A DNA stretch of 32,269 nt from Opitutia bacterium. Its GTDB lineage: Bacteria; Verrucomicrobiota; Verrucomicrobiia; Opitutales; UBA953. The translations under genes were made by a program, and so were the position numbers. The stretch lies in assembly GCA_021204635.1 (NCBI GenBank), contig JAJPZB010000192.1, positions 1,191-33,459 of the forward strand, in the 5' to 3' direction. Under the pieces are notes generated by a model that did not search any database, was not told the origin of the DNA, and saw nothing but the letters and a program-made list of their open reading frames with translations. The first letter of the stretch is position 1. Each line of letters begins with the position of its first letter. This document shows, in pieces, positions 1 through 8,322 of the stretch.

Positions 1-134
1 TTCCTTGGCGCCGAAAAACAAAAGGCCCACCCCTACCCCAATTGCAAACGGCTTCGCTCCCTTACCCCCCCCCCATTTTCAAATGTCAACAACTCTTTTC
101 ACAAAAAGTTTCCCGCCACAATGGCACTCTTGCC

Positions 135-360
135 CACCACCAACCCAAACTTCCGCAACAAAGCCAAGTGCCACGAAAAGTTGCCCGCGCGTTTCTCGCG
201 CGAAAAATAGCTTCACACTCCCTCACCGCTATCGCGGTCCCCTCCCTCTAACTTAGAGGGAGAATCGCGCATTACATGCGCGAGATTGTTGCCACCACCA
301 ACCCAGATCCTCGATCTCGCCACTAACCCAACTCCCACCACCAACCCGTCACCACCACAA
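135..360. repeat. CACCACCAACCC intergenic repeat, array A
   Basis: Exact 12-base units CACCACCAACCC lie at 135-146, 293-304 and 336-347. A shortened CACTAACCC lies at 321-329, and a partial unit CACCACCACAA begins at 350. All are in the same orientation, C-rich on the plus strand. The unit at 293 is preceded by GTTGC, giving GTTGCCACCACCAA, a word also found inside coding genes of this window. It is not a simple tandem microsatellite because variable bases separate the units. Confidence 0.85.
222..270. repeat. Palindromic intergenic element, copy 1
   Basis: A perfect inverted repeat has arms CTCCCTCTAA (242-251) and TTAGAGGGAG (253-262) around a single C. It is flanked by short self-complementary arms CGCG at 233-236 and 266-269. 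The 20 bases before it match the 20 bases before the second copy (32097-32116) at 16 positions without gaps. In the second copy the sixth stem pair is G-C instead of T-A, so pairing is conserved although both bases changed. It could be a REP-like element, a dyad protein-binding site or a structured RNA. No associated transposase is seen. Confidence 0.7.
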
Positions 361-362
361 AC

Positions 363-398
363 AAAAAGCTCTGCGGCGTTGTTGTCGCAGAGCTTTTT
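363..398 (-). terminator. Intrinsic terminator of the TPR-exbB-exbD operon
   Basis: A perfect 13-base-pair stem joins AAAAAGCTCTGCG (363-375) to CGCAGAGCTTTTT (386-398) with a 10-base loop. Read on the minus strand, the stem follows the exbD stop codon by about 30 bases and ends in a T-run, as in a Rho-independent terminator. The A/T ends make it formally bidirectional. Confidence 0.9.
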
Positions 399-429
399 CT
401 TTGTGGCGCCGGCAAGCGCGGGGAGAAAA

Positions 430-882
430 TCAGTCTTCGCTCTCTGTGGCGCTGAACGTGACGTTCGAGACCTTTGCTTTTGCCAAGACGTCGAGCACGT
501 TCATGATGCGGTCGTATTTGACGGTTTCGTCTGCGGAGACGGTGACGATGATTTTCAGTTGCGACTCGGAGGCAGCCTGCGCGAGCTTTGTCATCTCGAT
601 GTAGAGAGAGTTGAGCTCGACGTCGCCGGCGTTTGCCACGGGGTCGTCGTTGATTGAAACTTCGCCATCGGCGTTGATGCTGATCGTCACTTCTTCGGGC
701 GGCTCCGATTCTGCATTTTCGGAGGCTTCGGCAGAGCCCGGCAGTGTCGTTTTGATTTCGTATTCGACCTTGACCGAACCCGCCATGACCATGAAGTAGA
801 GGAGAATGACGAAGATAACGTCGAGGAGCGGCGCGATTTGGAAACCGAGGTCTCCGCCTTCATCTGGAGGTAAACGCTTCAT
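430..882 (-). CDS. ExbD/TolR-family biopolymer transport protein (second copy)
   Basis: This is a 150-residue protein of the usual ExbD/TolR size. It has a short cytoplasmic N-terminus, one transmembrane helix at about residues 15-35 and a periplasmic domain. The helix carries the family's essential aspartate (D21 in QIAPLLDVIFVILLYF), which in ExbD/TolR takes part in proton flow through the ExbB/TolQ pore. The periplasmic part ends acidic. It lies 12 bases after the upstream exbD stop codon, is the last gene of the operon, and is followed by a strong terminator. It should form a complex with the ExbB-like channel two genes upstream. No TonB, TolA or Pal gene lies nearby, so the driven partner is unknown. 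Two divergent ExbD proteins in one operon are seen in other phyla and may form a heteromer. Confidence 0.93.
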   Translation of the reverse strand: MKRLPPDEGGDLGFQIAPLLDVIFVILLYFMVMAGSVKVEYEIKTTLPGSAEASENAESEPPEEVTISINADGEVSINDDPVANAGDVELNSLYIEMTKLAQAASESQLKIIVTVSADETVKYDRIMNVLDVLAKAKVSNVTFSATESED

Positions 883-894
883 TCTGTTTTTTCC

Positions 895-1350
895 TCAGTT
901 GTCGTGGTTTTGACCGGTGAAGGCGATATTGTCCATTCCCGCCTCGGCGCCGAGTTCGAGAATCAGTTGGATGTATTTCGCCGTGACCTGTTTGTCTGCG
1001 CGGATGAGGAGACGGACTTCGGGGTCGATTTTCTTGGTGATTGGGTCGAGTGCGCGATTTCCGATGAGTTCAATGCATTTCTCTTTGTCGTTGAGATCGA
1101 GGGGCAGATCGTCGAGCTTCACAGTCGCTTCGCCGAGAACCGGATCCCACGCAACGTTGAGCAAGACAGCCTTTGCCTTGTCTTCGCGCTTCTCGCCGTT
1201 TTTGGCGACGGGGAGCGTGATGTTGCTGTCGATTTTCAAGACCTGAGATGTCGTAATGCTCATGAAGAAGATGAGCAGAACGAGGAGCACGTCGCACATC
1301 GGCGCCACCTGGAATGTTGGCGCTCCGTCATCGCTTGCGGCACTTGCCAT
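895..1350 (-). CDS. ExbD/TolR-family biopolymer transport protein (first copy)
   Basis: This 151-residue protein has a single N-terminal transmembrane helix (about residues 16-36) with the conserved aspartate D20 in QVAPMCDVLLVLLIFFMSI, followed by a periplasmic domain. It differs clearly in sequence from the next gene, so the two are not a recent duplication. A GGAG ribosome-binding site stands about nine bases before the ATG, supporting this start. It lies 66 bases downstream of the ExbB-like channel and 12 bases upstream of the second exbD. By family knowledge it is a stator component that converts the inner-membrane proton gradient into motion of an envelope partner. Transport substrate and partner cannot be read from the sequence. 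Confidence 0.93.
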   Translation of the reverse strand: MASAASDDGAPTFQVAPMCDVLLVLLIFFMSITTSQVLKIDSNITLPVAKNGEKREDKAKAVLLNVAWDPVLGEATVKLDDLPLDLNDKEKCIELIGNRALDPITKKIDPEVRLLIRADKQVTAKYIQLILELGAEAGMDNIAFTGQNHDN

Positions 1351-1416
1351 GGTGTGCTTCTCCGTTAAATTTTATCGTTCAGACCGTCCTTTTAGAAGGC
1401 AAGGGAGCGGTCTCGT

Positions 1417-2304
1417 TTACGCTTTTGCGGCAGGAGTTTCCGGAGCGGCAGCGGCGGCATCTGCGGCAGGCGCTTCTGCGGGAACTTCGCCTTCGGCAGC
1501 CCACACCGGCGCGGTCGCGTAGATTTCTTCGTCGCCGACTTTCTTTCCGTCAAACTGCTCATAGGGCATTTTGCGGAAGAGTCCGGTGATGACTTCCTGC
1601 ACATCGTGAATGCGGGAAGCGACGCGGTTGCGCAGCAGGTAGTAGAGCAAGAACGCAGGAATCGAAATGCAAAGACCGGAGGCAGTAGCGACGAGCACCT
1701 CACCGATGTGAGCCGCAAGAGCTCCCGCGCCCGCCGTTGCGCCTTCTGCACCGAGAGAAGCGAACGCGCCTTTCATACCTGTGACGGTTCCGAGCAGACC
1801 AACCATCGGCGCGCAAACACCGATAACGGACAAGTAGGAAATTCTCGTGTCAAACCCGCCTTTGACGCGCATGATTTCGGAGAAAATAGCTTCTTCCGTC
1901 ATCGCTTTTCCGTCGGGGAGGAACGCGAGACCGTTGCGAACGATGTCGGAAATAACGGAGCGATTTTTCTTGCAAAAATCATAGGCGCCAACGTAGTCGC
2001 CGGCTTTGAACAAGCTGCGAATGCCTTCGATGTGTTCCGGCGGGAACACTTTCTTTGTCGTCGAGCGGATAAATCCGTCGATTGACAGCCAGACGAGCGC
2101 GATGGAACCGGCGAGAATAATCCACATAACCCAACCGCCCTGGGCGAGCGTGTCGAGGAACGTTTCCGTGCGTTCGCCTTCTGCTGCGGCGTCTGCCGCG
2201 CCTGCTGCCGCTTCTTGCGCGAATACCGCGACAGGGGCGATGATCGCGATGATTGCGAGCACCGGGAGGATTGATTTTGTCAACTGGAGGAGTTTGTTTT
2301 TCAT
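1417..2304 (-). CDS. MotA/TolQ/ExbB-family proton channel with signal peptide
   Basis: The protein has 295 residues. An N-terminal hydrophobic segment ending in VFAQ (about residues 10-30) resembles a signal peptide, an addition typical of the longer ExbB-like proteins of TPR-ExbBD loci rather than of E. coli ExbB. Three further membrane helices follow at about 58-78, 157-180 and 195-220. The last two form the conserved core, with GVCAPMVGLLGTVTGM and the following EVLVATASGLCISIPAF segment. The C-terminus is an Ala/Pro-rich tail of about 30 residues. It sits between the TPR proteins and two ExbD genes on the same strand and should be the pore-forming partner of those ExbD proteins in the inner membrane. 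Confidence 0.93.
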   Translation of the reverse strand: MKNKLLQLTKSILPVLAIIAIIAPVAVFAQEAAAGAADAAAEGERTETFLDTLAQGGWVMWIILAGSIALVWLSIDGFIRSTTKKVFPPEHIEGIRSLFKAGDYVGAYDFCKKNRSVISDIVRNGLAFLPDGKAMTEEAIFSEIMRVKGGFDTRISYLSVIGVCAPMVGLLGTVTGMKGAFASLGAEGATAGAGALAAHIGEVLVATASGLCISIPAFLLYYLLRNRVASRIHDVQEVITGLFRKMPYEQFDGKKVGDEEIYATAPVWAAEGEVPAEAPAADAAAAAPETPAAKA

Positions 2305-2368
2305 AATAAGTTTTCTGCTGAGATGGGGTTGGAGTTAATAGGACATGAAAGGTTTTTTGTTGGCGGGA

Positions 2369-3520
2369 TTATTCGTCGCTCCCGCCGGAATCGTCGGAGG
2401 ATTCTTCTTCATCGGAATCAGAATCGGACTCCGCGTTTTCCATTTGCGATGTCACGGCAGCCTTTGCCGCCGCCTGTTCTTCGAGCGAAGATTTTGCCAA
2501 CGCGGCTTCGCGCTTGTGTTGCGGAAGTTCGGCGAGAGCGGCTTTCGCTTCGAGCGACATCGGGTATTTCTGAATGATTTCCATCAGATATTCTTCTGCT
2601 CGCGCGGGAAGATTCATGCTCTTCGTCTCGGGGCGATCCATGCGCTTCAAACTGCGCGCAATCGCGAGTTTGGCGGCGGGCACGAAGTTGACCTGATTCC
2701 CGTAGAAAACCGGAATGCGGAGATATGTCAGAAGAGCTTCTTCGTAGCGCGAAAGATTGTAGAGCGCGTTGCCTTTGAGCAGGTGCAACCTCGCGAGAAG
2801 CTCCGTGTCGTATGTCGTTTTGATCAGCCTGTCGGATTCGTTGAGAACCATCGCGTTCTCGCCTTTGCGGACGAGCTGATTCAGCCGAGCGAGCTCGATT
2901 TTTTGCGGAAGCCCTTCGATGGACTTGTAGTTCGGCACTGCGGTTATTTCGGAAATGAAGAGCTGCAAGCTCGTGTCGTTGCCCTGCTGGTCGAGAGCGT
3001 CGAGCTTTATCGCCGCAGCGCGAATCCACGGGGAGCCCTCGATGGATTTGAGCGAGCTGAAAAACGTGAGGAATGTTTCTGCGACTTCGAGCGCGCCGGA
3101 GGGATTGCCGCGATTCAACTCGTTTTGCGCGGCAGCCAAGCGCGGGTCGTTGTCGGGCCACTCGATTTTCACGGCGCTTGCCAACGGATATGAGCGCGTG
3201 GCGTCGTTCTCCGTCTTTGAAACGTAATATCCTCTGCTCTCGCGGACTATGCGCGCGTATTTTTTTGAAGGTTTGCGGAGGCTTTTTCGCTGGCTCGCGG
3301 GGAAGAGCCACTCGGGATAGTTCGTCTCCCAGGCTTCTTGCGCCGAGAACACGATTGTCACCGTGGGGAGTTTCGCGGCTTTTTCAACCTTCATTCCCGA
3401 GGCTTTTTCCTTCGCGTCTTTGGCGTCCTGCGCAAACGCTGGAACCGTGGCAAGAGGGGCGACGATCCCGAGAGTGGCGACCGCCAAATATTTCAGAATT
3501 TTGCTCATTTTTTTGCTCAT
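2369..3520 (-). CDS. Secreted TPR-like protein with acidic tail
   Basis: The protein has 383 residues. A signal peptide (residues 1-30, ending VPAFAQ) predicts export. Residues about 120-340 are alpha-helical and contain degenerate tetratricopeptide-like segments, for example KGNALYNLSRYEEALLTYL and the region with AEEYLMEIIQKYP. The last 20 or so residues are almost entirely Ser, Asp and Glu. Translation may begin at Met1 or at Met5 (3508). It begins 16 bases after the stop of the giant TPR gene and precedes the exbB-like gene by 64 bases, so it is probably a periplasmic scaffold of the same system. I do not recognise a named family. The acidic tail could bind cations or a basic partner; this is inference. 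Confidence 0.85.
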   Translation of the reverse strand: MSKKMSKILKYLAVATLGIVAPLATVPAFAQDAKDAKEKASGMKVEKAAKLPTVTIVFSAQEAWETNYPEWLFPASQRKSLRKPSKKYARIVRESRGYYVSKTENDATRSYPLASAVKIEWPDNDPRLAAAQNELNRGNPSGALEVAETFLTFFSSLKSIEGSPWIRAAAIKLDALDQQGNDTSLQLFISEITAVPNYKSIEGLPQKIELARLNQLVRKGENAMVLNESDRLIKTTYDTELLARLHLLKGNALYNLSRYEEALLTYLRIPVFYGNQVNFVPAAKLAIARSLKRMDRPETKSMNLPARAEEYLMEIIQKYPMSLEAKAALAELPQHKREAALAKSSLEEQAAAKAAVTSQMENAESDSDSDEEESSDDSGGSDE

Positions 3521-3536
3521 TTTCGGGTTCTCGGGT

Positions 3537-6500
3537 TTATTGTTGCGCAGTCGCAGTGGCGGTGTCCTGCTCCGGCGTGTAAGGCCGGCGTAGTGCTCGG
3601 CTTCGTGCTTCCTTTATGACGTCCGCAACTGCCGGAGCATCGACGAATTTCTTCGTGTGCGTCAACTCGTAGTAAATCTTGCCTGCCTCGCCCGGCTGGC
3701 TGAGTTTTTCTTCGAGCAAAACGCCTGCGCGCAACATCGCCCGCGCCGAATACTCGGGATATTTCTTCCACGTGAGATAGCACATGCGGTAGTTGCTGAG
3801 AGCTTCGTTCGGTTTGTTGCGGGCTTCTTCGAGCTGACCTTTGTAGTAGAGCGCGGCGGCGGAGGGAATGCCCTTCCATTCTTTCACGCCCGCGACGAGA
3901 TTCAGCTCTTTGCGAGCCTCCTCGAAGCGGTCATCGACTTCGACCTGCTTCGCGTCCTGCGGCGACATGGCAATGAGCGCTCGCGCGCGGCCTATGCGGA
4001 TTTCCGGCTCATGGTTGTAGGCGACTTCGTTTTTGATGGCGTCGTCGAAAATTTCGTATGCCCTGCGGTAATTTTTCTTGTCGAGCTCGATGTTGCCGCA
4101 ACCGAGGAAGCCGGTGTCGGCGGAACTCGAACTGCGGTAGTTGTCCATCAGGTACGTGTAGAACTCTTCCGCTTTTTTCAGGGATTCATCTGCCTTGGAA
4201 GCCGAGGTCAGGCGCTCCGATTTGCTGCGGTCGTAGAGGTAATCGCCCACGAGACCGAGGATTGTCGGGCTGAGTTCGTCGGCGTTGAACGAAGTGGCAA
4301 TGCTGTTCAGGTTGCGGTTGTATTCCTCTTTGTTGCCGATGAGCCCGTAGATCATCGCACGAGCGTAGAGCCCGCGTGCGCGCCCGATGAGCGTGGTGTT
4401 CGCGGAGGTCTGATTCAGCTTCAGGAGCGTAAACAATTCCTCGGTCGCCTTTTTATCCGTGTAGGCGTTGGGATCTTCGGGCGGCGGAGTTTCGCCCTCG
4501 GCGAGCGGCTTCTTTTTCGTCCGCTTAATCTGCATTGCCAAGCGGCGCGAGAGATCGCCGATGAGCAACTCGACGTTATCCTGAGCGGGATCGTCAAAGT
4601 TTCTCAAAATTGCCTCCGCCAACTTTTTCTTGGATTCCGCCTTTGCCTTCGCGAGAGCTTCCTTCTTGACATTTTTGAAGGTCTCATCGTCCATGCCTTC
4701 CTGCGGCTTGATCTGGGTGGCGGTTTTTTCTGTGAGGTTGAGGATTTTGTTCAGATAATCAAGAGCCTCGGGCGCGTCGGGATTCCAGTTGTAAAGTTCC
4801 TGATAGATGTCGCGCAGCCTCTCGAACTCGCCGCGCTGCGGAAGAGTTTTGTCGAGTTCGGCGAGAACGAAGTCGAGCGATTCCTTGTTCTGCGTCGATG
4901 TTTTTGCGGCGAGAATGTATGCGCGGAGCATATCGTCTGTCGCGCGCTCTTTTTGGATTATTTGCTCGGGCGTGAGTTTCTTCGCGCGGCGACCGGAGCC
5001 GGTGTTGATGTCTTCGGCAACGCGTTTATATGCGTCGCCCATGAGCGTGTAAATTTCGGGGCGCTGTTTTTCGATTGCCTCGCCCATCACGGCTTGGTCT
5101 CCGGTCTCAAACGGAAGCTTTGCGCGGAGTTTCGGGATATTGTTTTCGTTGAGAACCTGATTGTCTTCGACATCGAAATAATCGGTTATCCACTTGCGGC
5201 AATCTGCAAAAACGCTGTTAAGGTTTTCTTCGTTGCGCTTGGGGTCTTTGTATCTCACGCCGAACTGCGTCACGGCTTTGCGATAGCGCGCATCGGGCAA
5301 GTTCAATCCCTTCGGGTGATTTTCGATGTATTTGTTGAGTGCATCGATGGCTTCGCGATATGAGCCGCTGTAAAAGTAGAGCAAGCCCTTGCGGTATTCC
5401 ATGTCTTCGAGCACGTCGGCGAATCCCTTGTTGTTGGCGTAGTCTTTCAGGAATTTGTCGATGTGGTCGATGGTCTCCTTTGTCGCGGCAGAAATCTGGG
5501 GAACGTAGTCGGGCTTCCCCATGTTTTCCTTGACGTAGGTCTTTTCTGATTCCGTCAAAATACCCCACGGGCAACGGGCGAACCAGGACGCGACAATCCA
5601 GTAGTCGAGTTCGGCACGAGTGCCTTGGTCGAGTTTTTTGACGTTTTCCTTCGCCCATTCAAAATTCTTGATTGCCTCGGCGTAGTCGCCGTGGTCGGCA
5701 GAAATTTGCCCCATGAGCAACGCGACGCCGCCGGCCTCTTCCGTCTCCGGATATTTTTCGAGGAATGTTTTGCAAAGCTTTTGCGCATCGGCGTCTTTGC
5801 CGATTTCGCGCAAGCACAAAATGTAGTAGTAAGTCGCGGAGGCGATCTGCGAGAAATCCGAGTGGTTATCTACGACATCGGCGAACGCGACATACGCTTC
5901 CCAGTAGCGCTTCTGCATGAACAGGCACGCGCCGATTCGGAAAGAAATTGTCGCATCGTAGTCTTTGTTTTCCGCGAACTGCTTCTTGTAGTCCTCGAGC
6001 TCATCGATTTCGTCTTGAAATTTTTCGATCTTCTGGGACTGCGCCTCGTTCGGATCGTCGGAAACATTCTTTTTGTAATCTTCGAGAGCCGCCCGCGCGG
6101 TCTGCAATGCGGGCTCGAAGTATTCGACGAGTGCCGCCTGCCGCAAAACCTTTTGGTAGCGGGAAAGCGCCTCGCTGAAATATTCTTCCTTCAAATTGTC
6201 GTCGAACTCGTCGAGACCTTTTGTGAAATAGTTGTCGCCGAGGCTCAGCCCTTGGATGTTCGAGCGAATCACGCTCGCGGGGTCTTTCGCTCCGGAGCTG
6301 TCGATTTCGTTTTTCAGCGCCTCAGCCTCTTTCTGCTTACCAACCTTTAAGTAGAGTTGAATCAGCCGCTGCTTGGCTTCCACAACTTCCGGAGTGTTAG
6401 GCATGCCCGCAACAATGCGCTTCAAAATGTCTTCCGCCGTAGCATACGCCAATTTCGTCTTCTCCGCGTCGCCCGAAGCCTCGGCTTCTTTCTGCACGAC

Positions 6501-7013
6501 ATCGGCGAGAACGACCTCGGTCCGCATGCGGTCTGCCGCAGTCGCGCGAGCCAGTTTGCGCACCTGCTCCAATGTCGAGCGCGCCTCAGCCCATTTTTCC
6601 TGGCGCATGTAAACGTCTGCCAAAGAAATCATCGCGGAGCCGATTTTGTTGTCCTGCTCGTTGCCGGTGCCGTTCGGATACGTCTGCCTGAAATCGCGCA
6701 AAATCGCCTCGACCTCCGCCCAATCTTCTTTCTGATAGTATGCAGTCGCGATGAGGTAATCCAACGACGCCTTCTGCTCTAACGTGAGCTTTTGATAGCG
6801 CGTGCTCGACTTTATCTCGTTGAAAGTCTTGATGGCGTCATCGACCTTTTGCTCTTGCAATTCCTTCAAGCCCTTCTCGACTAACGCTGCTGCCGATAAG
6901 TTTTTCTGTTGCTGCGCGAGCGCCTGAGGCGACACAGTGACCACCGCCATAGCGACAACAACAGCGGCAATTGCAGACCATGCGAACGAGAAGGTGCGAG
7001 ATTTCCGAAACAT
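3537..7013 (-). CDS. Large exported tetratricopeptide-repeat protein (1158 residues)
   Basis: A signal peptide (residues 1-34, ending PQALAQ) precedes a protein made almost wholly of helical repeats. Recognisable TPR units include LKELQEQKVDDAIKTF, AYYQKEDWAEVEAI, RIGACLFMQKRYWEAYVAF and LLMGQISADHGDYAEAI, and units continue to near the C-terminus (YRMCYLTWKKYPEYSARAM). There is a coiled, charged stretch around residues 310-345. It begins the TPR-TPR-exbB-exbD-exbD operon. Related shorter proteins such as CpoB/YbgF and BamD act in Tol-Pal or outer-membrane assembly, so a periplasmic scaffold coupled to the ExbBD motor is a reasonable inference. It is several times longer than those. No catalytic motif is seen. 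Confidence 0.9.
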   Translation of the reverse strand: MFRKSRTFSFAWSAIAAVVVAMAVVTVSPQALAQQQKNLSAAALVEKGLKELQEQKVDDAIKTFNEIKSSTRYQKLTLEQKASLDYLIATAYYQKEDWAEVEAILRDFRQTYPNGTGNEQDNKIGSAMISLADVYMRQEKWAEARSTLEQVRKLARATAADRMRTEVVLADVVQKEAEASGDAEKTKLAYATAEDILKRIVAGMPNTPEVVEAKQRLIQLYLKVGKQKEAEALKNEIDSSGAKDPASVIRSNIQGLSLGDNYFTKGLDEFDDNLKEEYFSEALSRYQKVLRQAALVEYFEPALQTARAALEDYKKNVSDDPNEAQSQKIEKFQDEIDELEDYKKQFAENKDYDATISFRIGACLFMQKRYWEAYVAFADVVDNHSDFSQIASATYYYILCLREIGKDADAQKLCKTFLEKYPETEEAGGVALLMGQISADHGDYAEAIKNFEWAKENVKKLDQGTRAELDYWIVASWFARCPWGILTESEKTYVKENMGKPDYVPQISAATKETIDHIDKFLKDYANNKGFADVLEDMEYRKGLLYFYSGSYREAIDALNKYIENHPKGLNLPDARYRKAVTQFGVRYKDPKRNEENLNSVFADCRKWITDYFDVEDNQVLNENNIPKLRAKLPFETGDQAVMGEAIEKQRPEIYTLMGDAYKRVAEDINTGSGRRAKKLTPEQIIQKERATDDMLRAYILAAKTSTQNKESLDFVLAELDKTLPQRGEFERLRDIYQELYNWNPDAPEALDYLNKILNLTEKTATQIKPQEGMDDETFKNVKKEALAKAKAESKKKLAEAILRNFDDPAQDNVELLIGDLSRRLAMQIKRTKKKPLAEGETPPPEDPNAYTDKKATEELFTLLKLNQTSANTTLIGRARGLYARAMIYGLIGNKEEYNRNLNSIATSFNADELSPTILGLVGDYLYDRSKSERLTSASKADESLKKAEEFYTYLMDNYRSSSSADTGFLGCGNIELDKKNYRRAYEIFDDAIKNEVAYNHEPEIRIGRARALIAMSPQDAKQVEVDDRFEEARKELNLVAGVKEWKGIPSAAALYYKGQLEEARNKPNEALSNYRMCYLTWKKYPEYSARAMLRAGVLLEEKLSQPGEAGKIYYELTHTKKFVDAPAVADVIKEARSRALRRPYTPEQDTATATAQQ

Positions 7014-7170
7014 ACGGGTGAGAAAATGGACGGGGGATGGCGCCGGGTTTTAGCGCGGTGGGATTTTTGAAAATGAATACGAAAACTTCGGGCTCTGCAA
7101 CTTTTTTTCTGCGATTTGCGTTTAAAGCGCAACTTTTGGAGGCGACGACAACAGCTGCGCCGGAGTGCCG

Positions 7171-7899
7171 TCAAAAACTAAATCTAACGCCGAGTTCAAC
7201 CGAGTGCGACGCGACCTCGATCTCGCTCCAACCCGCAGCCGAAGAGAAAATCGACGGCGAGGCGTAGAAAAACCTGTAGCCCAAAAACACGCTCACGTTT
7301 CTGTTCAGCAAAACTTCCACATACGGGCGGACGCTCAAAACCGTCGTCATCGTGCCGCCGACATCGCTTCCGCCACCGTGAAAATCCATGTCGCGCCGCG
7401 AGCCGCCCACGAGCCCGTAGCCGAGCAGGCAGCCGCACGACAAATATTTCGAGAAGTCGTATGAGCAGCCTGCCGTTATGATGAGATTCAGCGACTGGAC
7501 ATCCGTGTCAACGCCATGCTTGTCCGATGACGCGCAAAACCCGAAGAGCTCGCCACCAATCAGGAAGCGGAAATTCGGCGCGTCTGATGGCGAAATGTGC
7601 ACGAGCCCCGTCAAACTCGCGCTCCAGCCGTCGCCACCGTTTGTCGAGCCGTGCATCCCAAAGAGATACGCGCCCGAGAACGAGAACGAAAATGTGTCGT
7701 CGCGCGGACCGTTGTAAAAGAGATCGCTCGCCTCGGCTTCGCGCTTTTCGCGTTCGCGCGCCAAGACTTTGTTCACGTCGTAGCGCTCACCGGAATCGGG
7801 CTCTGCCGCATTTGCGACAACGGCGCTACCGCCGGAGACTGTGGCGACAACAATCGCGACCAAGGGCGCGAGGGCGGGAAAGTTTTTTTTGCGGGGCAT
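7171..7899 (-). CDS. Outer-membrane beta-barrel protein, probable
   Basis: The 242-residue protein has a signal peptide (about residues 1-32, ending ANAAEP), then a short charged linker (LAREREKREAEAS), then alternating amphipathic segments with aromatic ends. It finishes with VELGVRFSF; a terminal phenylalanine is the usual signal for BAM-dependent insertion into the outer membrane. Its size suits an 8-stranded barrel. The ATG lies three bases after the TGA of the thioesterase gene, so translation is probably coupled. The ligand or function is unknown. About 157 bases without a gene separate it from the TPR gene downstream; I find no clear terminator there. Confidence 0.8.
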   Translation of the reverse strand: MPRKKNFPALAPLVAIVVATVSGGSAVVANAAEPDSGERYDVNKVLAREREKREAEASDLFYNGPRDDTFSFSFSGAYLFGMHGSTNGGDGWSASLTGLVHISPSDAPNFRFLIGGELFGFCASSDKHGVDTDVQSLNLIITAGCSYDFSKYLSCGCLLGYGLVGGSRRDMDFHGGGSDVGGTMTTVLSVRPYVEVLLNRNVSVFLGYRFFYASPSIFSSAAGWSEIEVASHSVELGVRFSF

Positions 7900-7902
7900 T
7901 TT

Positions 7903-8322
7903 TCAAATGGAGTATTTTTCAATGACGTCCGGCGGAATGGGCGTTGCGCGCCGAGACGCGAGGTCGATGAGCGCGTATGAGGCAGTTCCATCGGCGACGA
8001 GTTTTCCGTCGGTTTTGCGTGAGATGGAGAATAAGAGTTGGATCGTCGCTTTTGCAAACCCCGTAACGCCGGTCTCCACGAGAAAGCGTTCCCCGAGCCC
8101 GAGGGCGCGCCGGTAGTTTATCGCGAACGAGATCTGATACCAGCCGAGGCCGCGCGCCGCAAAATCCTGCATCGACATGCCGTAGCAGCGTTCCATCTGG
8201 TCGAAGCGCGCTGCGAGAACGTAGTCCATGTAGCGCGAACTGTGGACGTGGCGATAGAGGTCGATGTCGTCGGGGCGCACCTGCATTTCCGTCACGAAGC
8301 GTGAATATTTGTTCTCGCTCAT
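7903..8322 (-). CDS. YbgC/FadM-type acyl-CoA thioesterase (hotdog fold)
   Basis: The 139-residue length is typical of the 4-hydroxybenzoyl-CoA thioesterase-like family. The N-terminal signature RPDDIDLYRHVHSSRYMDYV carries the catalytic aspartate at D21, with the following H-V-H in the position of the usual HVN. YQISFAINYRRALGLGERF and the strand-rich second half fit the hotdog fold. It probably hydrolyses an acyl-CoA or acyl-ACP thioester in the cytoplasm; in other bacteria ybgC sits with tol-pal genes and acts on lipid intermediates. Its start codon overlaps the lspA stop by four bases (ATGA), and its stop is three bases from the outer-membrane protein start, so the three form a tightly coupled operon. 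Confidence 0.88.
   Translation of the reverse strand: MSENKYSRFVTEMQVRPDDIDLYRHVHSSRYMDYVLAARFDQMERCYGMSMQDFAARGLGWYQISFAINYRRALGLGERFLVETGVTGFAKATIQLLFSISRKTDGKLVADGTASYALIDLASRRATPIPPDVIEKYSI

Larger units (their letters stand above)
1..429. other. Gene-free region downstream of the exbD operon
   Basis: I see no credible gene here; the short open frames are low-complexity Pro/Ser/Thr translations of C-rich DNA. The stretch holds a run of ten C at 65-74, scattered CACCACCAACCC repeats, a small hairpin (CGCGCG arms at 186-191 and 197-202), a palindromic element at 222-270 followed directly by a second perfect inverted repeat (TCGCGCAT at 265-272 with ATGCGCGA at 276-283), the word CGCAACAAAGCCAA at 154-167, and a terminator at 363-398. 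The same modules recur at the other end of the window. Confidence 0.8.

Noticed and set aside
5..256. 83-residue open frame at the window start
   Set aside because: Pro/Ser/Thr-rich translation of C-rich repeats with no ribosome-binding site or family signal.
3657..5363. 568-residue open frame antisense to the large TPR gene
   Set aside because: Mirror of the TPR coding frame; no signal peptide, motif or ribosome-binding site.
7116..7132. Terminator between the outer-membrane protein and the TPR gene
   Set aside because: TTGCG/CGCAA arms form a short imperfect hairpin without a T-run in either direction.
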